From Fibrobacter sp. UWB16 (lineage in GTDB: Bacteria; Fibrobacterota; Fibrobacteria; Fibrobacterales; Fibrobacteraceae), in contig NZ_OCMS01000001.1 of the NCBI RefSeq assembly GCF_900215325.1, positions 1,263,101 through 1,327,100 on the forward strand: a stretch of 64,000 bases of DNA, in the 5' to 3' direction. How positions within the stretch are numbered: position 1 is the first letter of the stretch; each line of letters begins with the position of its first letter. A program made the position numbers and the translations under genes. Below, piece by piece: positions 25,641 through 33,319 of this stretch. The notes beneath the pieces are model-generated. The model had not been told where the DNA came from. It saw only the letters and a list, made by a program, of their open reading frames with translations, and ran no database searches.

Positions 25641-25720
25641 AAGGTGATCCCGGCACAAGGCCGGGATGACACAGCACAAAAAGAAGGCGGGGCGAACCCC
25701 GTCTTCCCTTTCCTCCTAAC
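25641..25720 (-). terminator. REP-like element, terminator and orphan TTAGGAGG (operon C)
   Basis: Minus strand: orphan TTAGGAGGA (25711-25720), then AAGACGGGG-TTCG-CCCCGCCTT and a T-rich run (25678-25705). The palindrome GATCCCGG ... CCGGGATGAC (25647-25670) of the REP-like family follows. Confidence 0.65.
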
Positions 25721-25746
25721 CAATAATTGTATTACGTTTTGACTAT

Positions 25747-27669
25747 TTATTCTTTTATGCAGCGCACAGCACCCATCATATAAGGAGCATAAGGATCGTT
25801 CCACAAGAACGGAAGATCCGGGCCTCGCCCTCGATTTTCCGGATGTTCCAGATAATCCTCATAGACATCCAAAGGATATCTCAGATCTCCCATTTCAATG
25901 CCCAAGCTTTCGCCCTTCATGAAATACTCGAAGACCTCAAAAACATACATTGGAATATCAGCGACGAGGAAATTGTTATAAAACCCTGAATTCACCCCAA
26001 CACGGACACGATCTGAGTCATACAATTTAATGGCAACATTATTTTTCAAACCAAAACCAGTCGCCGCCTCGTCATACAGAACAATTGTTCCGACACCATC
26101 AAAGCCATACGCTTTACTCATATTTTTCAGCAAAGCTTTCCAATCGTTAAACGTCGGCATTCTCCATCCATCCGGGCAGACTCCTTTATACGCACTTTGA
26201 TTAATCTGCGTAGCATAATCTGCATAGTTCCATGTCCAATATTTAAAATACGGCAAACTTCCCATATGTTCTTCAGGATAGTACAGCGTATCGCACGCGT
26301 TTCTGATACTATCATAAGGATAATTCCAATCATTCAAAAATCCATCGACGCACTTCTTTTCGACATATGTCGTATCTCCCAAAGAATCAACCGTATACGT
26401 CCTAGCATCATCATAATTAACATTCATCGCAGCACGCCACTGATACGCAAGCCCGTAAACATCGCAGTTTTCGTTATCACGCGCCGAGCGATAGCACGAC
26501 ACACTTCCTCGCAGATTAGCCTTCAACGCACTATCCGCACTCAACGAAGTCGTATCGGCGTAATTGAGATTTTCCGCCATCCAGGTTTGCGAGCCATCAC
26601 CCCAATTATACGTTACGGTCTTATAGCTTTTGCCGTCACGATCATCCACCATAGTTCCATTCGTGTGCTCAATCGTTTTAAAACCAATAGTCCAATTACC
26701 AGAGCGGCACACCACAGACGCATATTTATGTTCATATGCCCCAGCCTTAACCCTACCTTCAGTATTTTCACGAGATTCATCGCACCTTCCTAAGCCATCT
26801 TTTTTAGCCATATAATTCGTCTTATATTGCATCATTTTCATGGAATTCAAATAAAACTGTTCCACGACAGGTTCTCGAATAGAGAAAGCCTTTGGCGATG
26901 CAAAATAGAGCATTACATCAGTAAAGAGAAAATCAATACGCAGATCCCAATCATCCAAACGAGCCAATTCATTAACAAAAGGTAATTCGGAACCCTCCTG
27001 ATCCATAGTTTCAAAAGCCCCAAGATCACTATATATACCGAAGTCCTCAAGAATTTTGCGTTCCGCCATCCGGTTCGCTTCATCAAAAGACTTTCCTTCT
27101 GCAATAAATTCACGTAACAACGGAATCTTCACACTTGTCAATGTGCTAACGTTTAATTTTTTCACTTGTCGTAAATCTACAATAGCACTCAACGTGAGCG
27201 GATACTTATCCCCTCTTGTACTATCAACGGCCTTTCCTGCACGACGTCCATAGAAAATTCCTCGCTCTCCGCAGTTCTCATAATAACAGGAGTCACGAGT
27301 TTCAATCAACACATATGGACTATTCAAAGCAAGATCTTTAAATTCAAAGCGACCATCATCGTTGTCGACAGTATCAACAAAAGAACGACCCGTCGTATCG
27401 AAAGTCAAAGAATCCAATTCATAAACAGTGACAACCGTTCCCTTAGCAGCAAATATAGATCCTTCATATTCTAAAGAATCGCTTGATGTTTTTTCCGAAT
27501 CCGTAACCTTCACCAATTTCGGATAGATGTCGCCAACCATCCCAGCCAAGGCATAGACGCCCTGTTCTTCTTCGGCTCCACCCATCGCGCTAACAGACTT
27601 GTTATCATCGGAGCAAGCCACAAAAAGGAGCGCCATCAGCGCAGCCAAAGTAATTTTGTTGAAATTCAT
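25747..27669 (-). CDS. FISUMP lipoprotein, array operon C
   Basis: A 640-residue lipoprotein with lipobox FVAC (Cys19), the same three-part layout as operon B, and long stretches of near identity to it in the N-terminal 130 residues (TVVTVYELDSLTFDTTGRSF, VDTVDNDDGRF). The helical middle (SAIVDLRQVKKLNVSTLTSV, GKSFDEANRMAERKILEDFG) is followed by a FISUMP domain from about 350 that carries an extra Cys-containing insertion of about 40 residues (KKCVDGFLNDWNYPYDSIRN) before CPDGWRMP. It ends in AVRCIKE. It starts 9 nt after its TIGR02147 partner. Confidence 0.88.
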   Translation of the reverse strand: MNFNKITLAALMALLFVACSDDNKSVSAMGGAEEEQGVYALAGMVGDIYPKLVKVTDSEKTSSDSLEYEGSIFAAKGTVVTVYELDSLTFDTTGRSFVDTVDNDDGRFEFKDLALNSPYVLIETRDSCYYENCGERGIFYGRRAGKAVDSTRGDKYPLTLSAIVDLRQVKKLNVSTLTSVKIPLLREFIAEGKSFDEANRMAERKILEDFGIYSDLGAFETMDQEGSELPFVNELARLDDWDLRIDFLFTDVMLYFASPKAFSIREPVVEQFYLNSMKMMQYKTNYMAKKDGLGRCDESRENTEGRVKAGAYEHKYASVVCRSGNWTIGFKTIEHTNGTMVDDRDGKSYKTVTYNWGDGSQTWMAENLNYADTTSLSADSALKANLRGSVSCYRSARDNENCDVYGLAYQWRAAMNVNYDDARTYTVDSLGDTTYVEKKCVDGFLNDWNYPYDSIRNACDTLYYPEEHMGSLPYFKYWTWNYADYATQINQSAYKGVCPDGWRMPTFNDWKALLKNMSKAYGFDGVGTIVLYDEAATGFGLKNNVAIKLYDSDRVRVGVNSGFYNNFLVADIPMYVFEVFEYFMKGESLGIEMGDLRYPLDVYEDYLEHPENRGRGPDLPFLWNDPYAPYMMGAVRCIKE

Positions 27670-27678
27670 AGTTTCCTC

Positions 27679-28509
27679 CTAGTCCTTTTTAACACTCTTT
27701 TTTGTCATCGGGAAGAACTGCACGTTCAGACGGTAGACTTCTTCCGTTGCAGTTTCACTTGTCGCAATCGCAATGATGTCCTTGCGAAATTCGGCAATCC
27801 TCTGCACGATTTTTTCGTACGCTTCACGAGTGATACCAAGTGTAAGACCCGAGAAATGGCGTTCATCTTGCGGGACGCCTTCAATTGCGTCGAGTGCAAA
27901 CTCGCCCATTTGGCGGTGCAATCCGCGAACGGCAAGCGGAGTGAATTCCATCGGACCAGTCGTCACGACTTTGTCGGTTTGGGCGTAGTTCCCGTCTTTG
28001 TCTTTTTGAAGCAAATTTGCCTTGACCAAAAAACTCAGCGACTCAGAAATTTCAGCTGCCGAAACTTCAGGGCGGCAAGCATGCGCCATTGCCAAAGGCT
28101 TTGCACCCGGCATCGCAGGGGCGAGTTCACGGAGCACCGGATTTTTCCAATCTTCAAAAAAGCGGAAGGATTCTCCATCGACGATTTTCGCCTTGCGGGA
28201 TTCCGCGATTGAGACCATCTTGCTAAACGCGGCGCGTTTTTCGCTATCGTTCTTCGCATGGTCAAACTTGACCATCTCGACAAAGAACTCGCGTTCGTAA
28301 TCAGCAAGACACATTGCCTGCGCCGTGCGAGTTGCAGCATCTTCGCTCAAGTTAAAGCGGCCCTCGCTCACATATTTAAGATAGACCGGCGAAGAGAATC
28401 CCGCCGTTTTGGCAAACTCCTGCCAAGAAAATGCAGTCTTCGCCTTTCGATCGGCATAGTAATCTGCAATATACTGGCGGTAGTCCGTATATTCAAGTAT
28501 TTCTTTCAT
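27679..28509 (-). CDS. TIGR02147 family predicted regulator, array operon C
   Basis: A 276-residue family member; ATG at 28509 with GGAGGAAAA upstream. HTH-like N terminus (YRQYIADYYADRKAKTAFSW, FSSPVYLKYVSEGRFNLSED) and C-terminal domain (PGAKPLAMAHACRPEVSAAE) as in the other copies. Its promoter region lies between it and the divergent GSCFA gene, 203 bp in all, and includes both shared boxes plus a palindrome. Confidence 0.85.
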   Translation of the reverse strand: MKEILEYTDYRQYIADYYADRKAKTAFSWQEFAKTAGFSSPVYLKYVSEGRFNLSEDAATRTAQAMCLADYEREFFVEMVKFDHAKNDSEKRAAFSKMVSIAESRKAKIVDGESFRFFEDWKNPVLRELAPAMPGAKPLAMAHACRPEVSAAEISESLSFLVKANLLQKDKDGNYAQTDKVVTTGPMEFTPLAVRGLHRQMGEFALDAIEGVPQDERHFSGLTLGITREAYEKIVQRIAEFRKDIIAIATSETATEEVYRLNVQFFPMTKKSVKKD

Positions 28510-28561
28510 TTTTCCTCCTAACCAACGACCCATTCGCTAACGATCGTTTGTTGTTACTTTA

Positions 28562-28590
28562 AATATAGCTCATACATTTTCAAAAATCAA
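28562..28590 (-). promoter_or_regulatory. promoter of array operon C
   Basis: Minus strand TTGATT (28585-28590) - 17 nt - TATATT (28562-28567). Confidence 0.6.
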
Positions 28591-28687
28591 TAGTTTTACA
28601 ATATATTTTATTGATTTTTACGATAAATTTAAAGATTTCAATAACAATTATAAAAATTACATAATTTCACAATATAAAGAATATTGT
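28587..28687. promoter_or_regulatory. paired operator-like boxes and palindrome, operon C / GSCFA
   Basis: Proximal box CAATAGTTTTACAATATA abuts the -35; the distal box contains TTTCACAATATAAA. The ACAATATA cores start at 28598 and 28669, 71 bp apart. The distal box extends into the palindrome ACAATATAAAGAATATTGT (28669-28687), 25 bp before the divergent GSCFA start, so one protein could affect both directions. Confidence 0.6.
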
Positions 28688-28712
28688 AGTTTTATCCTAC
28701 TATATTTACTTC

Positions 28713-29762
28713 ATGGACTTTTTTACGAAAATCGATATTCCGGCTGCTGATTGGCAGATTGACTACAATTCTAGGCTCGCATTTTTCGGATCTTGCTTTG
28801 CCGACAACATCTCGGCACAGTTTGCATCGCGAAAATTCAACGTTTTAGCAAATCCGTTCGGGACGGTTTACAATCCGCTTTCAGCGGCGATGCAGATTAA
28901 AGCGATTGCAAACGGGAAAATTTTTGGAGAGGCGGACGTTTTCCAGGACATGCGATTGGGCGTTTCGGAGAGCCGCAACGAGATTCGCGGCCCTTGGCAT
29001 TGCTGGAACGCACACGGCTCGCTCTCGGCAGCAACTCGTGAAGAATGTATTGCAAAATTGAACGCAGCCACGCAAGAAGCTCGAGAGTTTTTGCAGAAAG
29101 CCGACGTCGTGTTTATCACGCTCGGAACCGCGTTCGTGTACTTTTTGAAGGAGAGCGGCATCGCCGTTTCGAATTGCCACAGGCAAAATCCAAACCTGTT
29201 TATTCGCAAGATGATTTCTGTAGACCACGCCACCGAAGCGCTGAAAAGCATCGTGCGGGATTTACTGAAGTTAAAAAATGACCGAATCATTCCGCCTTCG
29301 GCTCGCAATGACGAGCAAGGCAAGAATCGCGAATTTCACATTGTCTTTACGGTTTCGCCGTTACGGCATTTAAGCGATGGCGCACACGAGAACACGCTAT
29401 CGAAAGCGACTTTGCAACTTGCGATAGAGAAGGTCATCAGAGAAATCGTCACAGAGTCTGCGACGACCATCAGTTATTTCCCGAGTTACGAGATCGTGAT
29501 GGACGAGCTGCGCGACTACCGTTTTTACGATGATGACATGATTCATTTGTCAAAGACGGCGGAAGGCTACATTTTCGAGCGCATGGCAGAAACTTACTGC
29601 GACGGGAAAACGCTTGAAGACATCAAGCAGGTCGAAAAGTTCTTGAAAAGCGCGAACCACCGCATACAAGATGTTAATTCGCCCGCCACGGCGGCGTTCT
29701 TGCAAAAGATGCACTCCGAAGCCCAAAAACTCGAAAGACAAATCGAAGGGCTGAAATTATAA
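28713..29762 (+). CDS. GSCFA domain protein
   Basis: A 349-residue protein with the family-naming motif as FFGSCFADNIS near residue 26, and the downstream TLGTAFVYF and TVSPLRHLSDGAHENTLSKATL. GSCFA proteins resemble SGNH/GDSL hydrolases, with serine in GSCF as the likely nucleophile; substrates are not known. It is the only plus-strand gene inside the TIGR02147-FISUMP array. No ribosome site is seen, and TATATT (28701-28706) ends 6 nt before the ATG, consistent with a leaderless mRNA. Confidence 0.85.
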   Translation: MDFFTKIDIPAADWQIDYNSRLAFFGSCFADNISAQFASRKFNVLANPFGTVYNPLSAAMQIKAIANGKIFGEADVFQDMRLGVSESRNEIRGPWHCWNAHGSLSAATREECIAKLNAATQEAREFLQKADVVFITLGTAFVYFLKESGIAVSNCHRQNPNLFIRKMISVDHATEALKSIVRDLLKLKNDRIIPPSARNDEQGKNREFHIVFTVSPLRHLSDGAHENTLSKATLQLAIEKVIREIVTESATTISYFPSYEIVMDELRDYRFYDDDMIHLSKTAEGYIFERMAETYCDGKTLEDIKQVEKFLKSANHRIQDVNSPATAAFLQKMHSEAQKLERQIEGLKL

Positions 29763-29765
29763 CGC

Positions 29766-29930
29766 AGAGGAGATTCCGGCTCAAGGCTGGAATGACAAAG
29801 GAGCCGAGAGATGCAGGAACACGCTTGCATGTTCCTATATCCGAGGCGAACGAGTCATGCACGAAGTGCAATGACAACGCAAAGCGAGAGTTGACTGGAT
29901 CCTTCGTCGCTTCGCGACTCTGGATGACGT
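29766..29930. repeat. REP-like elements of both families
   Basis: GAGATTCCGGCTCAAGGCTG ... ATGAC at 29768-29795 and ACTGGATCCTTCG ... CTCTGGATGACG at 29894-29929, between convergent genes. Confidence 0.55.
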
Positions 29931-29975
29931 AAAAAAGAAGGCGGGCCGAAGCCCGCCCTCCTCCTTTCCTCCTAA
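29931..29975 (-). terminator. terminator with orphan TTAGGAGG motif (operon D)
   Basis: Minus strand: orphan TTAGGAGGAA (29966-29975), then AGGGCGGGC-TTCG-GCCCGCCT and TCTTTTTT. Located 43 nt after the lipoprotein stop. Confidence 0.7.
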
Positions 29976-30018
29976 CAAAAAACAGAAAGTGAGAGAGAGA
30001 ATTTTACAGTGAACTTTA

Positions 30019-31941
30019 TTAGTCCTTGATGCAACGGACAAAATACGGATCAAAGACATAGTAGTAAGAATCCGCAGGCCAATAGCTATAACTCATCCTA
30101 TCGCCAATTAGGACTCCGCTCGCGCCAGCAAAAGGACCATCCTGAAAATCAGGAGCCACAATATAGGAACGAATCGGAGCCACAATCATCCAATCACCAT
30201 CTCCATGGTATGGGTGTAAATCGTCCTTCATCCCAAACCCGAAACCGACTTCATCGGCAAGGACCGCGCCCACTCTAGCCGTATCCACTCCATACTGTTC
30301 CACTATATACTGACGCAGGGTTTCCCAATCGCTTTTATTCGGAATTCGCCAGCCATCGGGGCAAATTCCCTGATAAGACGAAGAATTAAATTCAGGAATC
30401 AGCTCCGCATAGTTCCAGTTCCACGCACCCAAGCCACCATTTTCTTCAAATATGGCAGCGCAGTACCCCGTGCCAGCAGCGTCCCACCACAAATTTCCTA
30501 AGCATTCTTCTTCTGGCGAACTACAGGAAATCGCATGCCAAGCGGCTTCGCTGTCGGCCATCACCTTATACGAATACATACACGTATCCGGCATATAGGC
30601 CGTATCACTCGAAGAATCGACTGCCAAGAACCGCACCGATTCCTTGTCAAGATTCATCGCGGCTTCCCAACGGTACTCGCGGCTACTAGCTTCGCAGCTC
30701 GAATTTCTTTCATATGTCCTGCGTTCCGATTCCTTTTTATCAAAGCAAACCGAGCGTTCAAGCAAATCCGCCTTGAGAGAATCTCCCGATGCAGAAATCG
30801 CTCCCGTATAATCCAAATCTTCCGCCATCCACGTTTGCGTTTTTCCATTGATATCGTACGTGACGGTTTTATAAACCTTTCCATCGCGAGCATCGACAAG
30901 TTCACCCGTCGTATACTCGATTGACTTATAACCAGGCACCCATTCACCCGAACGGCACACGATCATCGAGGAATTATATTCATATTGGTTCAGTTCAAAC
31001 ATTTCTCCTTCATTTTTCTCTGTACACTGGGCGTGTCCCATTTTCTTCGCCCAATAGCCAAGCTTGTATTTCAGCATCTTTATCGTATTCCAATACATCT
31101 GTTCCTTACCTTCAGACGCGTAAACCTTAGGAGGAACATTCCAATATTGTTCAATCAGCATTTCCAGATTATCGTGATTAGGAACCACATTCGTATCTAG
31201 CCCTGCATATTCCTGGACCAGTTGTCTTACAAATGCAAGTTCCTCATTTTCTGCACTGTCGAGGCTTTCAAAGCGGCCCAGTTTCTTATATATTCCATAA
31301 TTTTCAAGAACCAGACGTTCGGCCTCCACATTCGCCTCGTCAAACGAACTTCCCGAAGCGACAAGCCCTCGAACTACAGGACTTTTCATGTGAGTCAAAA
31401 TATTGATACTGACATTTTCCGATTTACGCAGATCAATAACAGCACTCAACATTCTTGAATACTCAATTTGATCGTAATCATCACTAAAGTAGATATCACT
31501 CCGGTAATATTTCAGTTCTTCTCGACCACACTCTATACTACCGCAAGATTCCAGCACGGACACTAACACATACGGACTATGGAAGGCAATGTTTTCAAAA
31601 GAGAATTTACCGTCATCGCTCAAAACGGTATCTATAACGTAGTTACCGGTCGTATCAAGCGTTACGGAATCCAGCTCGAACAATGTGACAACAGAGCCCT
31701 TCTTTACAGTAACATCGTTTTCGGCACTCCAGGAAATTTCCTGTCCGCTACTAGTCCTCGCCGACAACATACTCGGATAAACATTTCCAATACGGCCCGC
31801 CATGGCATAGACGCCAGTCTCTTCGACGGTGCCACCGGCAACATTGTTTCCTGAATCCGTTTCCGAGCACGCTGCAAACATAAAGGCGAGCAGCATCGCC
31901 ATTTTGCAGACAAACTGTCCGCTAAATTTTGAGTAATTCAT
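30019..31941 (-). CDS. FISUMP lipoprotein, array operon D
   Basis: A 640-residue lipoprotein with lipobox FAAC (Cys25). Beta-rich domain (about 40-140: SVVTLFELDSVTLDTTGNYV), helical middle (about 165-235: SAVIDLRKSENVSINILTHM, SSFDEANVEAERLVLENYG), Cys linker, then FISUMP from about 345 (VDARDGKVYKTVTYDINGKT, CPDGWRIP, YFVRCIKD) with a long Cys-rich insertion near 430-490 (SCSSPEEECLGNLWWDAAG). It starts 13 nt after its TIGR02147 partner. Confidence 0.88.
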   Translation of the reverse strand: MNYSKFSGQFVCKMAMLLAFMFAACSETDSGNNVAGGTVEETGVYAMAGRIGNVYPSMLSARTSSGQEISWSAENDVTVKKGSVVTLFELDSVTLDTTGNYVIDTVLSDDGKFSFENIAFHSPYVLVSVLESCGSIECGREELKYYRSDIYFSDDYDQIEYSRMLSAVIDLRKSENVSINILTHMKSPVVRGLVASGSSFDEANVEAERLVLENYGIYKKLGRFESLDSAENEELAFVRQLVQEYAGLDTNVVPNHDNLEMLIEQYWNVPPKVYASEGKEQMYWNTIKMLKYKLGYWAKKMGHAQCTEKNEGEMFELNQYEYNSSMIVCRSGEWVPGYKSIEYTTGELVDARDGKVYKTVTYDINGKTQTWMAEDLDYTGAISASGDSLKADLLERSVCFDKKESERRTYERNSSCEASSREYRWEAAMNLDKESVRFLAVDSSSDTAYMPDTCMYSYKVMADSEAAWHAISCSSPEEECLGNLWWDAAGTGYCAAIFEENGGLGAWNWNYAELIPEFNSSSYQGICPDGWRIPNKSDWETLRQYIVEQYGVDTARVGAVLADEVGFGFGMKDDLHPYHGDGDWMIVAPIRSYIVAPDFQDGPFAGASGVLIGDRMSYSYWPADSYYYVFDPYFVRCIKD

Positions 31942-31954
31942 GATTCCTCCAACT

Positions 31955-32785
31955 CTATTTTTTTAATTCTTGTTTTTGCGTCAGCGGGAAAAGCTGCATG
32001 TTCAGGCGATAGACTTCGTCTGTAGCGGCGTTTTTCCGAGCAATGGCGATAACTTTTTTACGGCAATCGGCAATTTCTTGCACGATTTCATCGTAGCCTT
32101 CTTTAGTGATACCGAATGTAACACCCGAGAAATTTCGCTTGTCCTGAGCGACACCTTCAATCGCCTCAAGCGCGAGTTCGCCCATTTGGCGGTGCATCGT
32201 GCGGACAGCCAAAGGCGTTACCCCCATGGGGCCCGTTGTCAAGGACTTTTCCGTTTGTACGTAATTGCCTTCGTCATCTTTTTTCAGGAATCCGCCTTTG
32301 ACGAGGAAGTTCAGCACATCGCTGACTTCGGCAGCGGTAATTTCTGGGCGGCAGGCATGAGCTAGAGCAAGCGGTTTTGCGCCAGGCATTGATGGAGCGA
32401 GTTCACGAATGACCGGATTTTTCCAGCTTTCGAAAAAGCGGAAAGCATCGCCTTCCAAGATTTTAGCCTTGTGGGCGTCCGCAATTGCAAGCATTTTGCT
32501 GAAAGCGGCCTTCTTTTCTGTGTCCGTCTTGGCGTGGTCAAACTTGACCATTTCGGTGAAATATTCGCGTTCGTAATCGAACAAGCGCATGGCATCTGCC
32601 ACGCGAGCGGCCGCCGAATCGCTCAAATTGAAGCGGCCTTCGCTCACGTATTTTAGATAAACACGCGAAGAAAAACCTGCTTCGTTCGCGAACTCCTGCC
32701 AAGTAAACGCAGATTTCGCCTTTTTATCGGCATAGTAATCTGCAATATACTGGCGATAGCTCGTATATTCCAGGATTTCTCTCAT
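31955..32785 (-). CDS. TIGR02147 family predicted regulator, array operon D
   Basis: A 276-residue family member; GGAGGAAAA precedes the ATG. HTH-like region with FSSRVYLKYVSEGRFNLSDS, where the other three copies have FSSPVYLKY; this is also the operon whose promoter boxes carry ACAACACA instead of ACAATATA. The C-terminal domain is conserved (PGAKPLALAHACRPEITAAE). Confidence 0.85.
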   Translation of the reverse strand: MREILEYTSYRQYIADYYADKKAKSAFTWQEFANEAGFSSRVYLKYVSEGRFNLSDSAAARVADAMRLFDYEREYFTEMVKFDHAKTDTEKKAAFSKMLAIADAHKAKILEGDAFRFFESWKNPVIRELAPSMPGAKPLALAHACRPEITAAEVSDVLNFLVKGGFLKKDDEGNYVQTEKSLTTGPMGVTPLAVRTMHRQMGELALEAIEGVAQDKRNFSGVTFGITKEGYDEIVQEIADCRKKVIAIARKNAATDEVYRLNMQLFPLTQKQELKK

Positions 32786-32842
32786 TTTTCCTCCTTTATT
32801 TTGAATTGGAGATTTTACCCGTCCAAATCACTCTCGAAGCCA

Positions 32843-32871
32843 AATATACAACAAAAATTTAAAAACAGCAA
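32843..32871 (-). promoter_or_regulatory. promoter of array operon D
   Basis: Minus strand TTGCTG (32866-32871) - 17 nt - TATATT (32843-32848), continuing TGG. Confidence 0.6.
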
Positions 32872-32961
32872 TAGTCTACAACACAAAATAGTGATTTTTG
32901 TTAAAATTATTGTGATTTTACAGATTATTATAAAATTTTAATCATTTTCCACAACACAAAA
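32869..32961 (-). promoter_or_regulatory. paired operator-like boxes, operon D
   Basis: Plus-strand reading: proximal CAATAGTCTACAACACA and distal TAATCATTTTCCACAACACA, both continuing AAA. The ACAACACA cores start at 32878 and 32951, 73 bp apart. Both boxes share the T-to-C changes that set them apart from operons B and C. Confidence 0.65.
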
Positions 32962-32984
32962 GTATTGTAGATTTTTTTTCAATA

Positions 32985-33290
32985 GGGAATGGCGATCCCG
33001 GAACGGAGTCCGGGATGACAACGCAAAAGGAGACGCCCGCTCACTTCGACTGCGCTCAGCACAGGCTCCGACGGGCATGACAATACGATGGAATGGCGAT
33101 TCCGGCACCCCGGAACACGTCCGGGGCAGGCTCAAGCCGGGATGACAATGTAAAGGGAGATGCCCTCCCCATACGCGGATCACGACTACAAAGCAGCAAA
33201 ACTGCAAGTAGTCAAAGAGATCAAGTCGGGCATGGCAATACGATGGAATGGCGATCCCGGCACAAGGCCGGGATGACAATGTAAAGGAAA
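32985..33290. repeat. cluster of REP-like elements
   Basis: The gap 32786-33319 has no gene. Beyond the operon D promoter it holds four or five REP-like units in a row: GATCCCGG ... CCGGGATGAC at 32993 and 33250, GAGACGCCCGC ... GGGCATGAC at 33030, GATTCCGG ... CCGGGATGAC at 33099, and GAGATGCC ... GGGCATGGC at 33157 with an inserted hairpin (33184-33213). GGAATGGCGAT precedes three of them. Confidence 0.7.
33184..33213. repeat. nested hairpin inside REP-like element, copy 1
   Basis: GACTAC ... GTAGTC encloses GCAG-CAAAA-CTGC. The flanks CCCCATACGCGGATCA and AAAGAGATC match the element at 52431-52461, where both stems carry compensatory changes. Confidence 0.65.
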
Positions 33291-33312
33291 TGCGCGGGCG
33301 TTGCGCCCGCAG
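33290..33312 (-). terminator. hairpin downstream of rhlE
   Basis: A GCGGGCG-CAA-CGCCCGC stem just after the rhlE stop codon; the following T content is weak (GCATTTCC), so termination is plausible but not certain. Confidence 0.4.
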
Positions 33313-33319
33313 CGATATT

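Noticed and set aside
17113..32785. Diversity-generating retroelement acting on FISUMP proteins
   Set aside because: The FISUMP C-termini vary, but no reverse transcriptase, template repeat or adenine-directed variable repeat was seen in the window.
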